Below are positions 1-6,571 of a stretch of DNA of 9,487 bases, piece after piece. This DNA is from Deltaproteobacteria bacterium (GTDB taxonomy: Bacteria; Desulfobacterota; Binatia; UBA9968), in NCBI GenBank assembly GCA_005879435.1, contig VBKX01000073.1:10290-19776 (forward strand), given 5' to 3'. Under the pieces are notes generated by a model that saw only the letters and a program-made list of their open reading frames with translations, made no database searches and was not told where the DNA came from. Position 1 is the first letter of the stretch; each line of letters opens with the position of its first letter. The translations under genes were made by a program, and so were the position numbers.

Positions 1-63
1 GCGGCGGAGAGAGTCGCGGATATCGCTTTTTCAATGATGACTGAGAAAGCACTGGCGTCGTGA
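1..63 (+). CDS. lpxB: Lipid-A-disaccharide synthase LpxB, C-terminal end only (partial)
   Basis: The first reading frame is open from base 1 and gives AAERVADIAFSMMTEKALAS before a TGA at 61-63. The AAERVADIA pattern resembles the last helix of LpxB, the GT19 enzyme that joins UDP-diacylglucosamine to lipid X at the inner membrane. Only 20 residues are present, so the name rests on this short match and on position: lpxB directly before msbA, waaA and lpxK is a common order. Its stop overlaps the GTG start of the next gene by four bases (GTGA, 60-63), which suggests translational coupling. It could be another protein, but the context favours LpxB. Confidence 0.7.
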   Translation, partial: AAERVADIAFSMMTEKALAS

Positions 64-1052
64 AGTATTACCTTCGATTATTGGTTTACTTAAAGCCTTA
101 TGTTTGGCCTTATTTTGTATTGGGACTGGTTTGCATGGTTGCGTTCGGAGCCACGGACGGATCGATTCCGTTTTTGGTCCAGCGCATCATGGACGACGTT
201 TTTGCGCGCAAGGACGAGACCGCCTTAAATTACCTGCCGCTTCTCGTGATCGGATTATTTGCCTTCCGCGGTTTAATGAATTTCGGTCAAAGCTATCTCA
301 ACGACTACGTGGGGCTGCGGATTATCAATGATGTCCGCAATCAGCTCAACCGTCATTTCCAATCGCTGTCGCTTTCTTTTTTTCATCGAAATGCGACGGG
401 AATGCTGCTGGCCAGAGTTAACAGCGACGTTCAACTGGTGCGATTCGCGATCACCGACGCGCTCGCGTCTTTTCTAAAGGACACGACGTCCCTCGTGGTA
501 CTGATGATCGTGGCTTTCTTGAAGGATTGGGTGCTCGCGTCCATCGCTTTTTTTGCGTTTCCCGCGTCCGTGCTGCCGATCATGCGATTGAGCAAGCGTA
601 TTAAACGATTCACGCGCCGCGGCCAGGTCAGCACCGGGGCGCTGACCTCGCTCTTGCAGGAAAGTATTCAGGGCAATCGAATCGTCAAAGCCTTCGGAAT
701 GGAAGACTACGAGGACCACCGCTTCACGGCGGAAAACTGGAAACTCTTCAAGCAGTCATTGCGCGCAAGCAGGATGAAGTCGATCGTTTCACCGTCGATG
801 GAGCTGCTGGCGTCGTTCGCGATAGGCGGCGTGGTTTGGTACGGCGGTTGGAGTGTGATCGCCGGAGGACGCACGCAAGGCGAATTTATGGCTTTCATGG
901 CTGCGATGTTTTTAATGTACGGGCCGTTCAAAGGATTAAGCCGAACTTACACATCCGTGCATCAGGGCCTTGCCGGCGCCGAGCGCGTTTTCGAAATGTT
1001 GGATGAAAAACCGACAATTGCCGATAAGCCGGATGCGAAGGAGGCCGATTGA
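60..1052 (+). CDS. msbA: MsbA-type lipid A flippase, transmembrane half (frame ends before the ATPase domain)
   Basis: This 330-residue protein is the membrane domain of an ABC exporter of the MsbA family, which flips lipid A-core across the inner membrane using ATP. About six hydrophobic helices can be seen, near residues 16-38, 57-77, 135-158, 159-176, 245-268 and 274-292. The exporter motif FFHRNATGMLLARVNSD (107-123) and the coupling region QESIQGNRIVKAFGMEDYE (200-218) are typical. The GTG start at 60 overlaps the upstream stop by four bases; no strong ribosome site is visible. The frame ends at TGA 1050-1052 in the linker after LDEKPTIADKPDAKEAD, just where the ATPase domain should begin. 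That domain follows at once in the +1 frame. Together the two pieces total about 580 residues, the normal MsbA length, so this is one gene split by a frame change. The cause could be a real frameshift, recoding, or a sequence error. Confidence 0.92.
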   Translation: MKYYLRLLVYLKPYVWPYFVLGLVCMVAFGATDGSIPFLVQRIMDDVFARKDETALNYLPLLVIGLFAFRGLMNFGQSYLNDYVGLRIINDVRNQLNRHFQSLSLSFFHRNATGMLLARVNSDVQLVRFAITDALASFLKDTTSLVVLMIVAFLKDWVLASIAFFAFPASVLPIMRLSKRIKRFTRRGQVSTGALTSLLQESIQGNRIVKAFGMEDYEDHRFTAENWKLFKQSLRASRMKSIVSPSMELLASFAIGGVVWYGGWSVIAGGRTQGEFMAFMAAMFLMYGPFKGLSRTYTSVHQGLAGAERVFEMLDEKPTIADKPDAKEAD

Positions 1053-1797
1053 GTTTCACAATGTCAATTTCGCCTATGGCGAGGCGCCTGTCTTGAAGGA
1101 CATTCATTTGACCGTCGAAGCCGGACAGAGGGTGGCGTTAGTCGGGATGAGCGGAGTGGGGAAAAGCACGCTGGTCGACTTGATCCCGAGGTTTTACGAC
1201 GTCGGCGCAGGTCGGATCACGCTCGACGGCGTTGACGTACGTGACCTGACGGTTCGATCGCTGCGCGCGCAAATCGGCATCGTCACCCAACACACGTTTC
1301 TCTTCAACGACACGGTGAGAAATAACATCGCCTATGGCACTCCGGATCGGGATTTGAATGCTGTTATCGCGGCGGCGAAGGCCGCGCACGCGCATGAGTT
1401 TATCGTGGCCATGCCTAAAGGCTATGATTCACAGATTGGGGAAATGGGCATGCAGCTTTCCGGCGGGCAGCGCCAGCGTTTGGCCATCGCGCGAGCGCTG
1501 TTCAAGAACGCGCCGATTCTGATTCTTGACGAGGCGACCTCGGCGCTGGACACGGATTCGGAGCGTTTGGTCCAGGATGCGCTCGAAAATTTGATGGCCA
1601 CCAGAACCACGATCGTCATCGCCCATCGATTGTCGACGGTGCGCCGAGCGGACCGGATCGTAGTCATGGTCAATGGCGCCATCGCGGAAGAGGGAACTCA
1701 TGAGGAACTACTCGCGAGAAACGGCGAGTATAGCCGGCTCTATTCGATCCAGGGCCTTGAAGATCGAGAAACTGAAGAGCGGGAAATATTGCATTAG
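1033..1797 (+). CDS. msbA: MsbA-type lipid A flippase, ATP-binding half (+1 frame relative to the membrane half)
   Basis: This is a complete ABC ATPase domain. Numbered from the ATG at 1033 (254 residues), it has Walker A GMSGVGKST at 38-46, a Q-loop Gln at 86 in VTQHTFLFNDTV, the signature LSGGQRQR starting at 142, Walker B ILILDE at 162-167, the D-loop SALD at 170-173 and the switch His at 198. No key residue is missing, so it looks functional. Homology starts at IEFHNVNFAY, encoded from 1048. The frame stays open upstream to a TTG at 970, but that stretch only re-reads the upstream gene. ATG 1033 is the nearest regular start and has no good ribosome site before it. The strong AAGGAGG at 1038-1044 lies downstream of that ATG and only three bases before the ATT at 1048. 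It may be made by re-initiation, by +1 frameshifting from the membrane half, or the two may be one gene with an indel. The stop is TAG 1795-1797, 14 bases before waaA. Confidence 0.9.
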   Translation: MRRRPIEFHNVNFAYGEAPVLKDIHLTVEAGQRVALVGMSGVGKSTLVDLIPRFYDVGAGRITLDGVDVRDLTVRSLRAQIGIVTQHTFLFNDTVRNNIAYGTPDRDLNAVIAAAKAAHAHEFIVAMPKGYDSQIGEMGMQLSGGQRQRLAIARALFKNAPILILDEATSALDTDSERLVQDALENLMATRTTIVIAHRLSTVRRADRIVVMVNGAIAEEGTHEELLARNGEYSRLYSIQGLEDRETEEREILH

Positions 1798-1811
1798 GTT
1801 CGGAAATACTC

Positions 1812-3080
1812 GTGTGGTACTTGCTCTATAACATCACCCTGATGATCGTGTTCGTGACTGCGCTACCGTTTCTGCCGCTCATGCTAATGCTGGGACCGCG
1901 TTATCGAGAGGGTTTCAGCCAACGATTCGGGTTTTATCCTCAAGATCGGCTTGCCGGTTTGGCGGCCGCCAGACCCGTATGGATACATGCAGCGTCGGTC
2001 GGCGAGGTCCGCGCCGCCGGCGCGCTGGTGCGGGCGTTTAAGGTCGCAAGTCCGGAGCGAAAAGTCCTGATCTCCACATTCACCGCGACGGGCAATCGAA
2101 TCGCGCGACAAATGGAGGGCGTTGATGCGGCGATTTTTCTGCCTTTGGACTTCTACTGGATCGTGCGCGGCACGTTGGCGAGAATTCATCCATCACTGCT
2201 GGTGTTCATCGAGACGGAAATTTGGCCGAATCTGCTGCGTGAAGCGTATCGACACGGCATCCCGACTTTACTGCTGAGTGGACGTCTTTCAGCGAAAGCG
2301 TTTTCACGCTATTTCCTCTGGCGACGTTTTTTTCGGCAGGTACTCGGGTATTTCACGTTCTTTGGCATGCAGTCGCCGGAGGACGCGTTGCGGATCCAAA
2401 AACTCGGTGCCGACGAAACCAAAGTCGCTGTCACTGGAAGTCTAAAATTTGCGTCGGAGCGTGTCGGCGAGAGGTGCCAAAGCATCATCTCGGCTCGAGA
2501 CCCACGCAGGCAATTGCTTGTGGCCGGGAGCTCCCATCGCGGCGAAGAGGAAATATTGCTCCAGGTGCTGACGTTAGCGCGAGAGCAGTTTCCGGCACTT
2601 ACAATGGTTTTGGCGCCGCGTCATCCTGAACGCTTCGCTGAAGTGGAAAAGTTACTGAGAAACAGTCCGTTTGCATTTCATCGGAAAAGCCAAGTTCAGG
2701 CTGAGAAATACTTTGAAAAAGATATCTTATTGCTCGATACGGTCGGCGAATTGCCCGACTTTTTCGCGGCCGCGGATGTTACTTTTGTCGGCGGCAGTTT
2801 AGTTGACATAGGGGGGCACAACGTTCTAGAGCCGGCGCGTTTTCAAAAGCCGGTGTTGTTCGGCCCCTATATGAGCAATTTCAAAAGTATCGCCGAAGAG
2901 ATGAAGCAGAGCGGCGCGGCCATCGAGGTCCACGACGCAGGCGAATTGGCCCGCGTATTGATGGGCCTCTTGGCCGATGCAGACGCGCGTGTCCAGATGG
3001 GTAGACGCGCTTCCCAATTCGCCGGCGCGAACCGCAACGCTTTCACGCGCAACTTTTCGTTGGCGCAGCGTTATCTATGA
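1812..3080 (+). CDS. waaA: 3-deoxy-D-manno-octulosonic acid (Kdo) transferase WaaA/KdtA
   Basis: This 422-residue protein is of normal length for WaaA, the GT30 enzyme that moves Kdo from CMP-Kdo onto the lipid A precursor at the cytoplasmic face of the inner membrane. An N-terminal membrane anchor spans about residues 3-28. Recognisable blocks follow: GPRYREGFSQRFG (28-40), where E33 matches the proposed catalytic Glu of the family; WIHAASVGEVRAAG (57-70); FIETEIWPNLL (132-142); LLSGRLS (154-160); LVAGSSHRGEEE (236-247); LAPRHPER (267-274); and the donor-site block FVGGSLVDIGGHNVLEPA (325-342). It starts with GTG at 1812, because the anchor begins there and no better start lies nearby; the ribosome site is weak. 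Sitting between msbA and lpxK fits a lipid A operon. Whether it adds one or more Kdo residues cannot be read from the sequence. Confidence 0.96.
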   Translation: MWYLLYNITLMIVFVTALPFLPLMLMLGPRYREGFSQRFGFYPQDRLAGLAAARPVWIHAASVGEVRAAGALVRAFKVASPERKVLISTFTATGNRIARQMEGVDAAIFLPLDFYWIVRGTLARIHPSLLVFIETEIWPNLLREAYRHGIPTLLLSGRLSAKAFSRYFLWRRFFRQVLGYFTFFGMQSPEDALRIQKLGADETKVAVTGSLKFASERVGERCQSIISARDPRRQLLVAGSSHRGEEEILLQVLTLAREQFPALTMVLAPRHPERFAEVEKLLRNSPFAFHRKSQVQAEKYFEKDILLLDTVGELPDFFAAADVTFVGGSLVDIGGHNVLEPARFQKPVLFGPYMSNFKSIAEEMKQSGAAIEVHDAGELARVLMGLLADADARVQMGRRASQFAGANRNAFTRNFSLAQRYL

Positions 3081-3131
3081 CGGGGCTAAGCCGGAACGGA
3101 CCAAAGAGCTATCGCCATGCAATGAACAATT

Positions 3132-4223
3132 ATGATGACTTTGTCGGCGCGTGAGGTGTGGGGGCGGAAAGGATTCCGCGGAGGTCTGTCATGGTTTTTG
3201 CTATTGCCGATTTCGCTTTTGTACATGATCCTTGTGCAGTTGCGCAACGCGCTGTTTTCCCTTGGCTGCATGAAATCCGTTCGGTTACCCAAACCGGTGA
3301 TCAGCGTGGGCAATCTCACGGTGGGGGGCACAGGAAAAACGCCGACCTGCCTGTGGATCGCTCAAGAATTGAAAGAGAGGGGATTGAGCGTCGGAATTTT
3401 AAGCCGAGGGTATCACCGTCAAGCGACCGAAGCGGTCGTCTTGCTGCCGCAAAGCGCAGATTTTTCCACTGAAAGGGACGCGGGTATGTCCAAAGCTGGC
3501 GATGAGCCGTCGATGATGGCTGCACTCTATGGTCAAACCGTCGGCATCGGCGCAGACCGCAGCGCCGCTGCGGCCGAGGTGTTGCGGAATACGGATGTTG
3601 ATGTTTTTATCCTAGACGACGGGTTTCAACATCGGCGTGTGAAGAGGAATGTCGATTTACTGCTCTTAGGCTCCGATAGTTGTGGCTGGACGCTCCCGGC
3701 GGGGCCCTTTCGCGAGGCCAGACGGAATCATCGCCGGGCCGATTTTTTGCTCGTTACCGCGGCAAATGAAGAGTGGAGTTTGATTCTGCCGCGCAATCGG
3801 GGGAATGTTACCTTTGTCGGTTCGTTGAGACCGGTCTCGTTATTGAGCCTGGGGTCGGGACGGCGCAAGGAATTCCCGTTGACTCTTCTCTATCGCAGCA
3901 AAATCTTGACCGTCACGGGTGTTGCTGATCCCACGGGGCTGTATCGACTTATTCATGAGTGGGAGGGGGAGATCGTCGAGACCCTCGAATTCCCTGACCA
4001 CCACTCGTACGCAGCCCGCGATTGGCAACAAATCAACCGCGCGGGTCGATTGGTGGATTTGATCGTCGCAACCGAGAAGGATATTCTAAAGCTGGTCCGT
4101 TTTCCTTTTGCAAAAGACAAGCTCATGGCGCTACGCGTAGCTATGAGCGTGGATAACGGCTCGGCGTTGCTCGATGCCATTGTTGAAAAGATTAAGACAT
4201 CGCGAAGCAACGCTTCAGGATGA
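3132..4223 (+). CDS. lpxK: Tetraacyldisaccharide 4'-kinase LpxK
   Basis: This 363-residue protein matches LpxK, the membrane-associated P-loop kinase that phosphorylates the 4' position of the lipid A disaccharide to give lipid IVA. A hydrophobic N-terminal segment (about 20-37) is followed by the family signature PVISVGNLTVGGTGKTP, with the Walker A GGTGKTP at 65-71. Further blocks are SRGYHRQ (91-97), AGDEPSMMA (122-130), the Walker B-like ILDDGFQHRRVKRNVDLLLL (160-179), PAGPFREA (189-196), FPDHHSYAARDW (287-298) and ATEKDILKL (313-321). The start at ATG 3132 is followed by a second Met codon and lies 51 bases after waaA. There is no strong Shine-Dalgarno, and a GTG at 3156 is a less likely alternative. 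All visible key residues are present. Confidence 0.96.
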   Translation: MMTLSAREVWGRKGFRGGLSWFLLLPISLLYMILVQLRNALFSLGCMKSVRLPKPVISVGNLTVGGTGKTPTCLWIAQELKERGLSVGILSRGYHRQATEAVVLLPQSADFSTERDAGMSKAGDEPSMMAALYGQTVGIGADRSAAAAEVLRNTDVDVFILDDGFQHRRVKRNVDLLLLGSDSCGWTLPAGPFREARRNHRRADFLLVTAANEEWSLILPRNRGNVTFVGSLRPVSLLSLGSGRRKEFPLTLLYRSKILTVTGVADPTGLYRLIHEWEGEIVETLEFPDHHSYAARDWQQINRAGRLVDLIVATEKDILKLVRFPFAKDKLMALRVAMSVDNGSALLDAIVEKIKTSRSNASG

Positions 4224-4392
4224 ATTGAGTTTGGCGACAACGGCTTCTTTGGATGGGAGCGGTTCAGCAATGCACGATGCGGATACAACGTTTCGGAGCG
4301 GAATCGAGTCGGTAAAAATTCTAGAAGAAGTTACAGCGCCGCTCACTATTTTCCGTAACTGCTCATTCGAGCTCTTAGAGTTACCCGATCAT

Positions 4393-4417
4393 GATCGGAG
4401 GGAGCGATCTTCCGGTC
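4393..4417 (+). other. Imperfect hairpin upstream of the epimerase
   Basis: GATCGGAGG (4393-4401) can pair with CTTCCGGTC (4409-4417) around a seven-base loop. This gives nine pairs, two of them G-T wobbles. It is followed by TTATATACT rather than a run of T, so it is not a standard intrinsic terminator. Its 5' arm shares bases with the palindrome GATCATGATC (4388-4397), so the two structures would exclude each other. It ends 27 bases before the GTG start of the epimerase. A role in attenuation, RNA stability or partial termination is inferred only. Confidence 0.3.
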
Positions 4418-4432
4418 TTATATACTAGGGAA

Positions 4433-4438
4433 AGAAGG
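4433..4438 (+). promoter_or_regulatory. Ribosome binding site that sets the epimerase start
   Basis: AGAAGG lies six bases before the GTG at 4445. The protein from that GTG begins MKSLITGVAGFIGSHL, which is exactly where this enzyme family starts. An in-frame ATG at 4391 would add 18 unrelated residues and lies inside the hairpin region, so it is rejected as the start. Confidence 0.7.
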
Positions 4439-4444
4439 CTATCG

Positions 4445-5386
4445 GTGAAATCGCTGATTACCGGAGTCGCCGGTTTTATAGGTTCGCATCTCGCGGAACG
4501 GCTGCTGGCGGCGGGCCACGAGGTGATCGGGGTTGACAATTTCCTCGATAACTATCCGCGCCAGTTCAAAGAAAAAAATCTCGCTGATTTTGCCCATCGT
4601 GAGAAATTTAGGTTTGTCAGCGAGAACCTGTTGCAAATGAATTTGTCGCACCTGTTAGGCGACGTCACCTATGTCTTTCATCTCGCGGGCCAGCCCGGGG
4701 TTCGCGCCAGTTGGGGCAAAGAATTTACGCGATATACAGAGAATAATATCATGGTGACCCAGCTTCTGCTGGAAGCGGCAAAAGACGTTCGGCTCGCCAA
4801 GTTTGTCTATTCGTCGACGTCGTCCGTTTATGGCGATACCGATGACCTGCCGATGCGCGAGGAGGGCTTGACGAGACCGGTATCGCCCTACGGCGCATCG
4901 AAACTCGCCGCCGAGCATTTGTGTCATCTTTACTGGAAGGCTTTTGCCGTGCCGACCGTCTCGCTGCGTTTCTTTACTGTTTATGGTCCGCGCCAAAGAC
5001 CGGATATGTTCTTTCATCTCTTTATGCGCGCGTTGTTGCGCGGTGACGAAGTTCCTTTATTTGACGACGGCGGGCAGACGCGCGATTTTACCTATTGTCA
5101 GGACATCGTCGATGGGGTAATCGCGGCGGCGATGTATCCCGGTGCGGGTGAGGTCTTTAATCTGGGAGGTGGATCAGAAGTCGGTCTTTTGGATGCCATC
5201 GCGCTCGCCGAGAAAATTTCCGGGCGCCAGGCAAAGCTGAAGCCATACGATCGCCAGAAAGGCGACGTACGTCACACAAACGCCCGTATCGAACAGGCGA
5301 AAAATAAGCTTGGTTACTCACCAAAGGTTGGGTTGGAGCAAGGATTGGCAAATCAATGGAATTGGATCTGCGCGACTCAGGATTAG
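4445..5386 (+). CDS. NAD-dependent sugar-nucleotide epimerase/dehydratase (extended SDR family)
   Basis: This 313-residue protein is an extended short-chain dehydrogenase that acts on a nucleotide sugar in the cytoplasm. The N-terminal NAD site is TGVAGFIGSHL (6-16, GxxGxxG), with D31 in GVDNF placed to bind the NAD ribose. HLAGQPGVRASW follows at 79-90. The catalytic elements are YSSTSSVYG (122-130) and YxxxK at Y149 and K153. Substrate-side blocks are RFFTVYGPRQRPDM (175-188), DDGGQTRDFTYCQDIVDG (207-224), FNLGGG (238-243) and KGDVRHTNA (272-280). The pattern is closest to UDP-glucuronate or UDP-glucose 4-epimerase-like enzymes; it does not look like the ADP-heptose epimerase HldD. The exact substrate cannot be told. 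Its place between lpxK and the heptosyltransferases suggests that it supplies a sugar for the LPS core or a related surface glycan. Confidence 0.9.
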   Translation: MKSLITGVAGFIGSHLAERLLAAGHEVIGVDNFLDNYPRQFKEKNLADFAHREKFRFVSENLLQMNLSHLLGDVTYVFHLAGQPGVRASWGKEFTRYTENNIMVTQLLLEAAKDVRLAKFVYSSTSSVYGDTDDLPMREEGLTRPVSPYGASKLAAEHLCHLYWKAFAVPTVSLRFFTVYGPRQRPDMFFHLFMRALLRGDEVPLFDDGGQTRDFTYCQDIVDGVIAAAMYPGAGEVFNLGGGSEVGLLDAIALAEKISGRQAKLKPYDRQKGDVRHTNARIEQAKNKLGYSPKVGLEQGLANQWNWICATQD

Positions 5387-5426
5387 GCGAGATTTCATTA
5401 GGATTAGATTTGAGTGGGAAAGAACG

Positions 5427-5448
5427 CTGAAATCAAGTTGGATTTCGG
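5427..5448 (+). other. Small hairpin upstream of the VOC gene
   Basis: CTGAAATC (5427-5434) can pair with GATTTCGG (5441-5448) around a six-base loop, with one T-G wobble. No T run follows, so it is not a clear terminator. It lies just before the GAGG ribosome site (5456-5459) of the VOC gene and might modulate translation or RNA stability. It is short and A/T-rich, so chance is a real possibility. Confidence 0.2.
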
Positions 5449-5465
5449 TGATCTCGAGGTGATCC

Positions 5466-6326
5466 ATGAATGATTATGCAGACGAAGATATCGGCAATAT
5501 CATTAGTCTCGAACATGTCAATGTCCAGATTCCCGACCAATCGCGTGCGACGCTCTTCTACGTCGTAGGCTTAGGCTTGACGCGCGATCCCTATTTGAAT
5601 GTAGGTCTGAACAATATGTGGGTAAACGTCGGCGAGCAGCAGTTTCACTTACCGACCCGGAACCCGCAAATAATCGAGGGTCACGTCGGCATCGTTGTGC
5701 CGGATCTGGACGCCCTTGAAGCACGCTTAAAGGCCGTCGCGGAAGGATTAAAGGACAGCAAGTTCTCATTCTCACGAAGCGCCGAAGCCATCGCGGTTAC
5801 CTGTCCATGGGGCAACCGTTATCGATGCTATGCCAGCCAAGCGGCATTCGGCGATATGACGCTCGGATTCCCCTACGTGGAGTTTTTGGTGCCCGTGGGT
5901 GCGATGGGAGGGATATTGCGTTTTTACGACGCAGCGCTCGGCGCGCCGGTAACGACGGAGCGTGACCGCGAGGGTCCGTTCGGCCGTGTCAGGATCGGAC
6001 GTCATCAGTCGCTGTTGTTCCGTGAGACGGAAAAACCTCTCGCGCCTTATGATGGTCATCATATTGCGATTTACGTTGCCAACTTTTCCAAGCCTTATGT
6101 TTACCTCAAGAGCTGCGGTCTGATTTCCGAAGATGTGCGCAACCACCAATTTCGTTTCAAGGACATCGTCGATCCAGAGAGCGGTTTACAAAAATTCACG
6201 TTGGAACATGAGGTGAGAAGTCTCAAGCATCCGATGTATCACCGACCATTCGTGAACCGAGACCCCGGCCAGTCCCAACGCGGTTATCGCCGAGGCTGGG
6301 ACGCGTTAACGCCGTTTCAACGCTGA
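5466..6326 (+). CDS. Two-domain VOC (glyoxalase/bleomycin-resistance fold) protein, function unknown
   Basis: This 286-residue protein has two vicinal-oxygen-chelate-like halves, about 12-125 and 136-250. Each begins with a strand of the type SLEHVNVQIP (14-23) or FPYVEFLVPV (135-144), followed by a helix of the LFYVVGLGLTRD (30-41) or LRFYDAALGAPV (151-162) kind. Possible metal ligands are H17 and H73 (GHVGIVV) in the first half, and E139, H199 (HHIAIYV) and E247 (FTLEHE) in the second. The second half therefore looks better equipped for a metal site. A basic and aromatic tail (251-286) follows. GAGG at 5456-5459, six bases before ATG 5466, supports the start. The family includes dioxygenases, glyoxalases and resistance proteins, and I cannot choose among these. 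It sits among LPS genes on the same strand, with a 79-base gap before it and 77 bases after it, so it may be co-transcribed. Confidence 0.85.
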   Translation: MNDYADEDIGNIISLEHVNVQIPDQSRATLFYVVGLGLTRDPYLNVGLNNMWVNVGEQQFHLPTRNPQIIEGHVGIVVPDLDALEARLKAVAEGLKDSKFSFSRSAEAIAVTCPWGNRYRCYASQAAFGDMTLGFPYVEFLVPVGAMGGILRFYDAALGAPVTTERDREGPFGRVRIGRHQSLLFRETEKPLAPYDGHHIAIYVANFSKPYVYLKSCGLISEDVRNHQFRFKDIVDPESGLQKFTLEHEVRSLKHPMYHRPFVNRDPGQSQRGYRRGWDALTPFQR

Positions 6327-6390
6327 CGGAGTTTTCCGACCAAGGGGGGTTGTCCGCGCTGGATGCCCATTCGAATGTTTCTAGCTACTT

Positions 6391-6396
6391 AGGAGA
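6391..6396 (+). promoter_or_regulatory. Ribosome binding site that sets the Trm112-like start
   Basis: AGGAGA lies seven bases before the ATG at 6404. It fixes the start there rather than at an in-frame TTG at 6350, which would add 18 residues not typical of the family. Confidence 0.75.
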
Positions 6397-6403
6397 TACG
6401 CAC

Positions 6404-6571
6404 ATGACGATCAGCAAAGAATTATTGGATATTCTGGCTTGCCCAAAATGCAAAGGGGATATTCATTTAAACCCGACGAACGATGGCCTGATCTGCGACG
6501 CTTGTCGGCTGATGTACCCCATCAAAGATGACATTCCGGTGATGTTGATAGATGAAGCGATCCATCTATAG
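6404..6571 (+). CDS. Trm112-like zinc-ribbon protein (UPF0434/YcaR family)
   Basis: This 55-residue protein begins MTISKELLDILACPKCKGD and ends with a YPIKDDIPVMLIDEA block, both hallmarks of the bacterial Trm112/UPF0434 family. Four cysteines, C13 and C16 (CPKC) and C31 and C34 (CDAC), can bind one zinc. In eukaryotes and archaea Trm112 is a partner that activates methyltransferases; the role of the short bacterial form is not settled. In Escherichia coli the relative ycaR lies directly after lpxK, so its presence in an LPS cluster here repeats a known association. Its last 20 bases overlap the ATG of the heptosyltransferase gene, a sign of coupled translation. Length and motifs are normal for the family. 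Confidence 0.93.
   Translation: MTISKELLDILACPKCKGDIHLNPTNDGLICDACRLMYPIKDDIPVMLIDEAIHL

Larger units (their letters stand above)
4224..4444. other. Gene-free spacer between lpxK and the epimerase
   Basis: This 221-base gap is the only sizeable break in the cluster. Short open frames cross it, but none has a recognisable protein, a good start or a plausible composition. It contains the hairpin at 4393-4417, the palindrome GATCATGATC at 4388-4397, and a TATACT at 4421-4426 that would suit a -10 box. No matching -35 hexamer lies at the usual distance, so a promoter is only a possibility. The gap may mark a boundary between a lipid A transcript and an inner-core transcript. Confidence 0.4.

Noticed and set aside
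970..1032. TTG 970 as the start of the ATPase half of msbA
   Set aside because: The residues from 970 to 1032 are an out-of-frame reading of conserved membrane-half sequence and show no resemblance to ABC proteins.
4398..4426. Sigma-70 promoter with -10 TATACT
   Set aside because: The bases 17 before it (GAGGGA) do not resemble TTGACA and there is no extended -10. It is kept only as a possibility in the spacer entry.
4174..4428. Open frame of 84 codons across the lpxK end and the spacer
   Set aside because: It begins out of frame inside lpxK, has no ribosome site and no recognisable sequence, and its second half covers the hairpin region.
4391..4444. Upstream ATG start for the epimerase
   Set aside because: It would add 18 residues ahead of the conserved N-terminus and lies in the hairpin, whereas GTG 4445 has a well-spaced AGAAGG.
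6327..6403. Possible terminator CGGA...TCCG after the VOC gene
   Set aside because: The stem has only four pairs and no T run, which is too weak to support a terminator.
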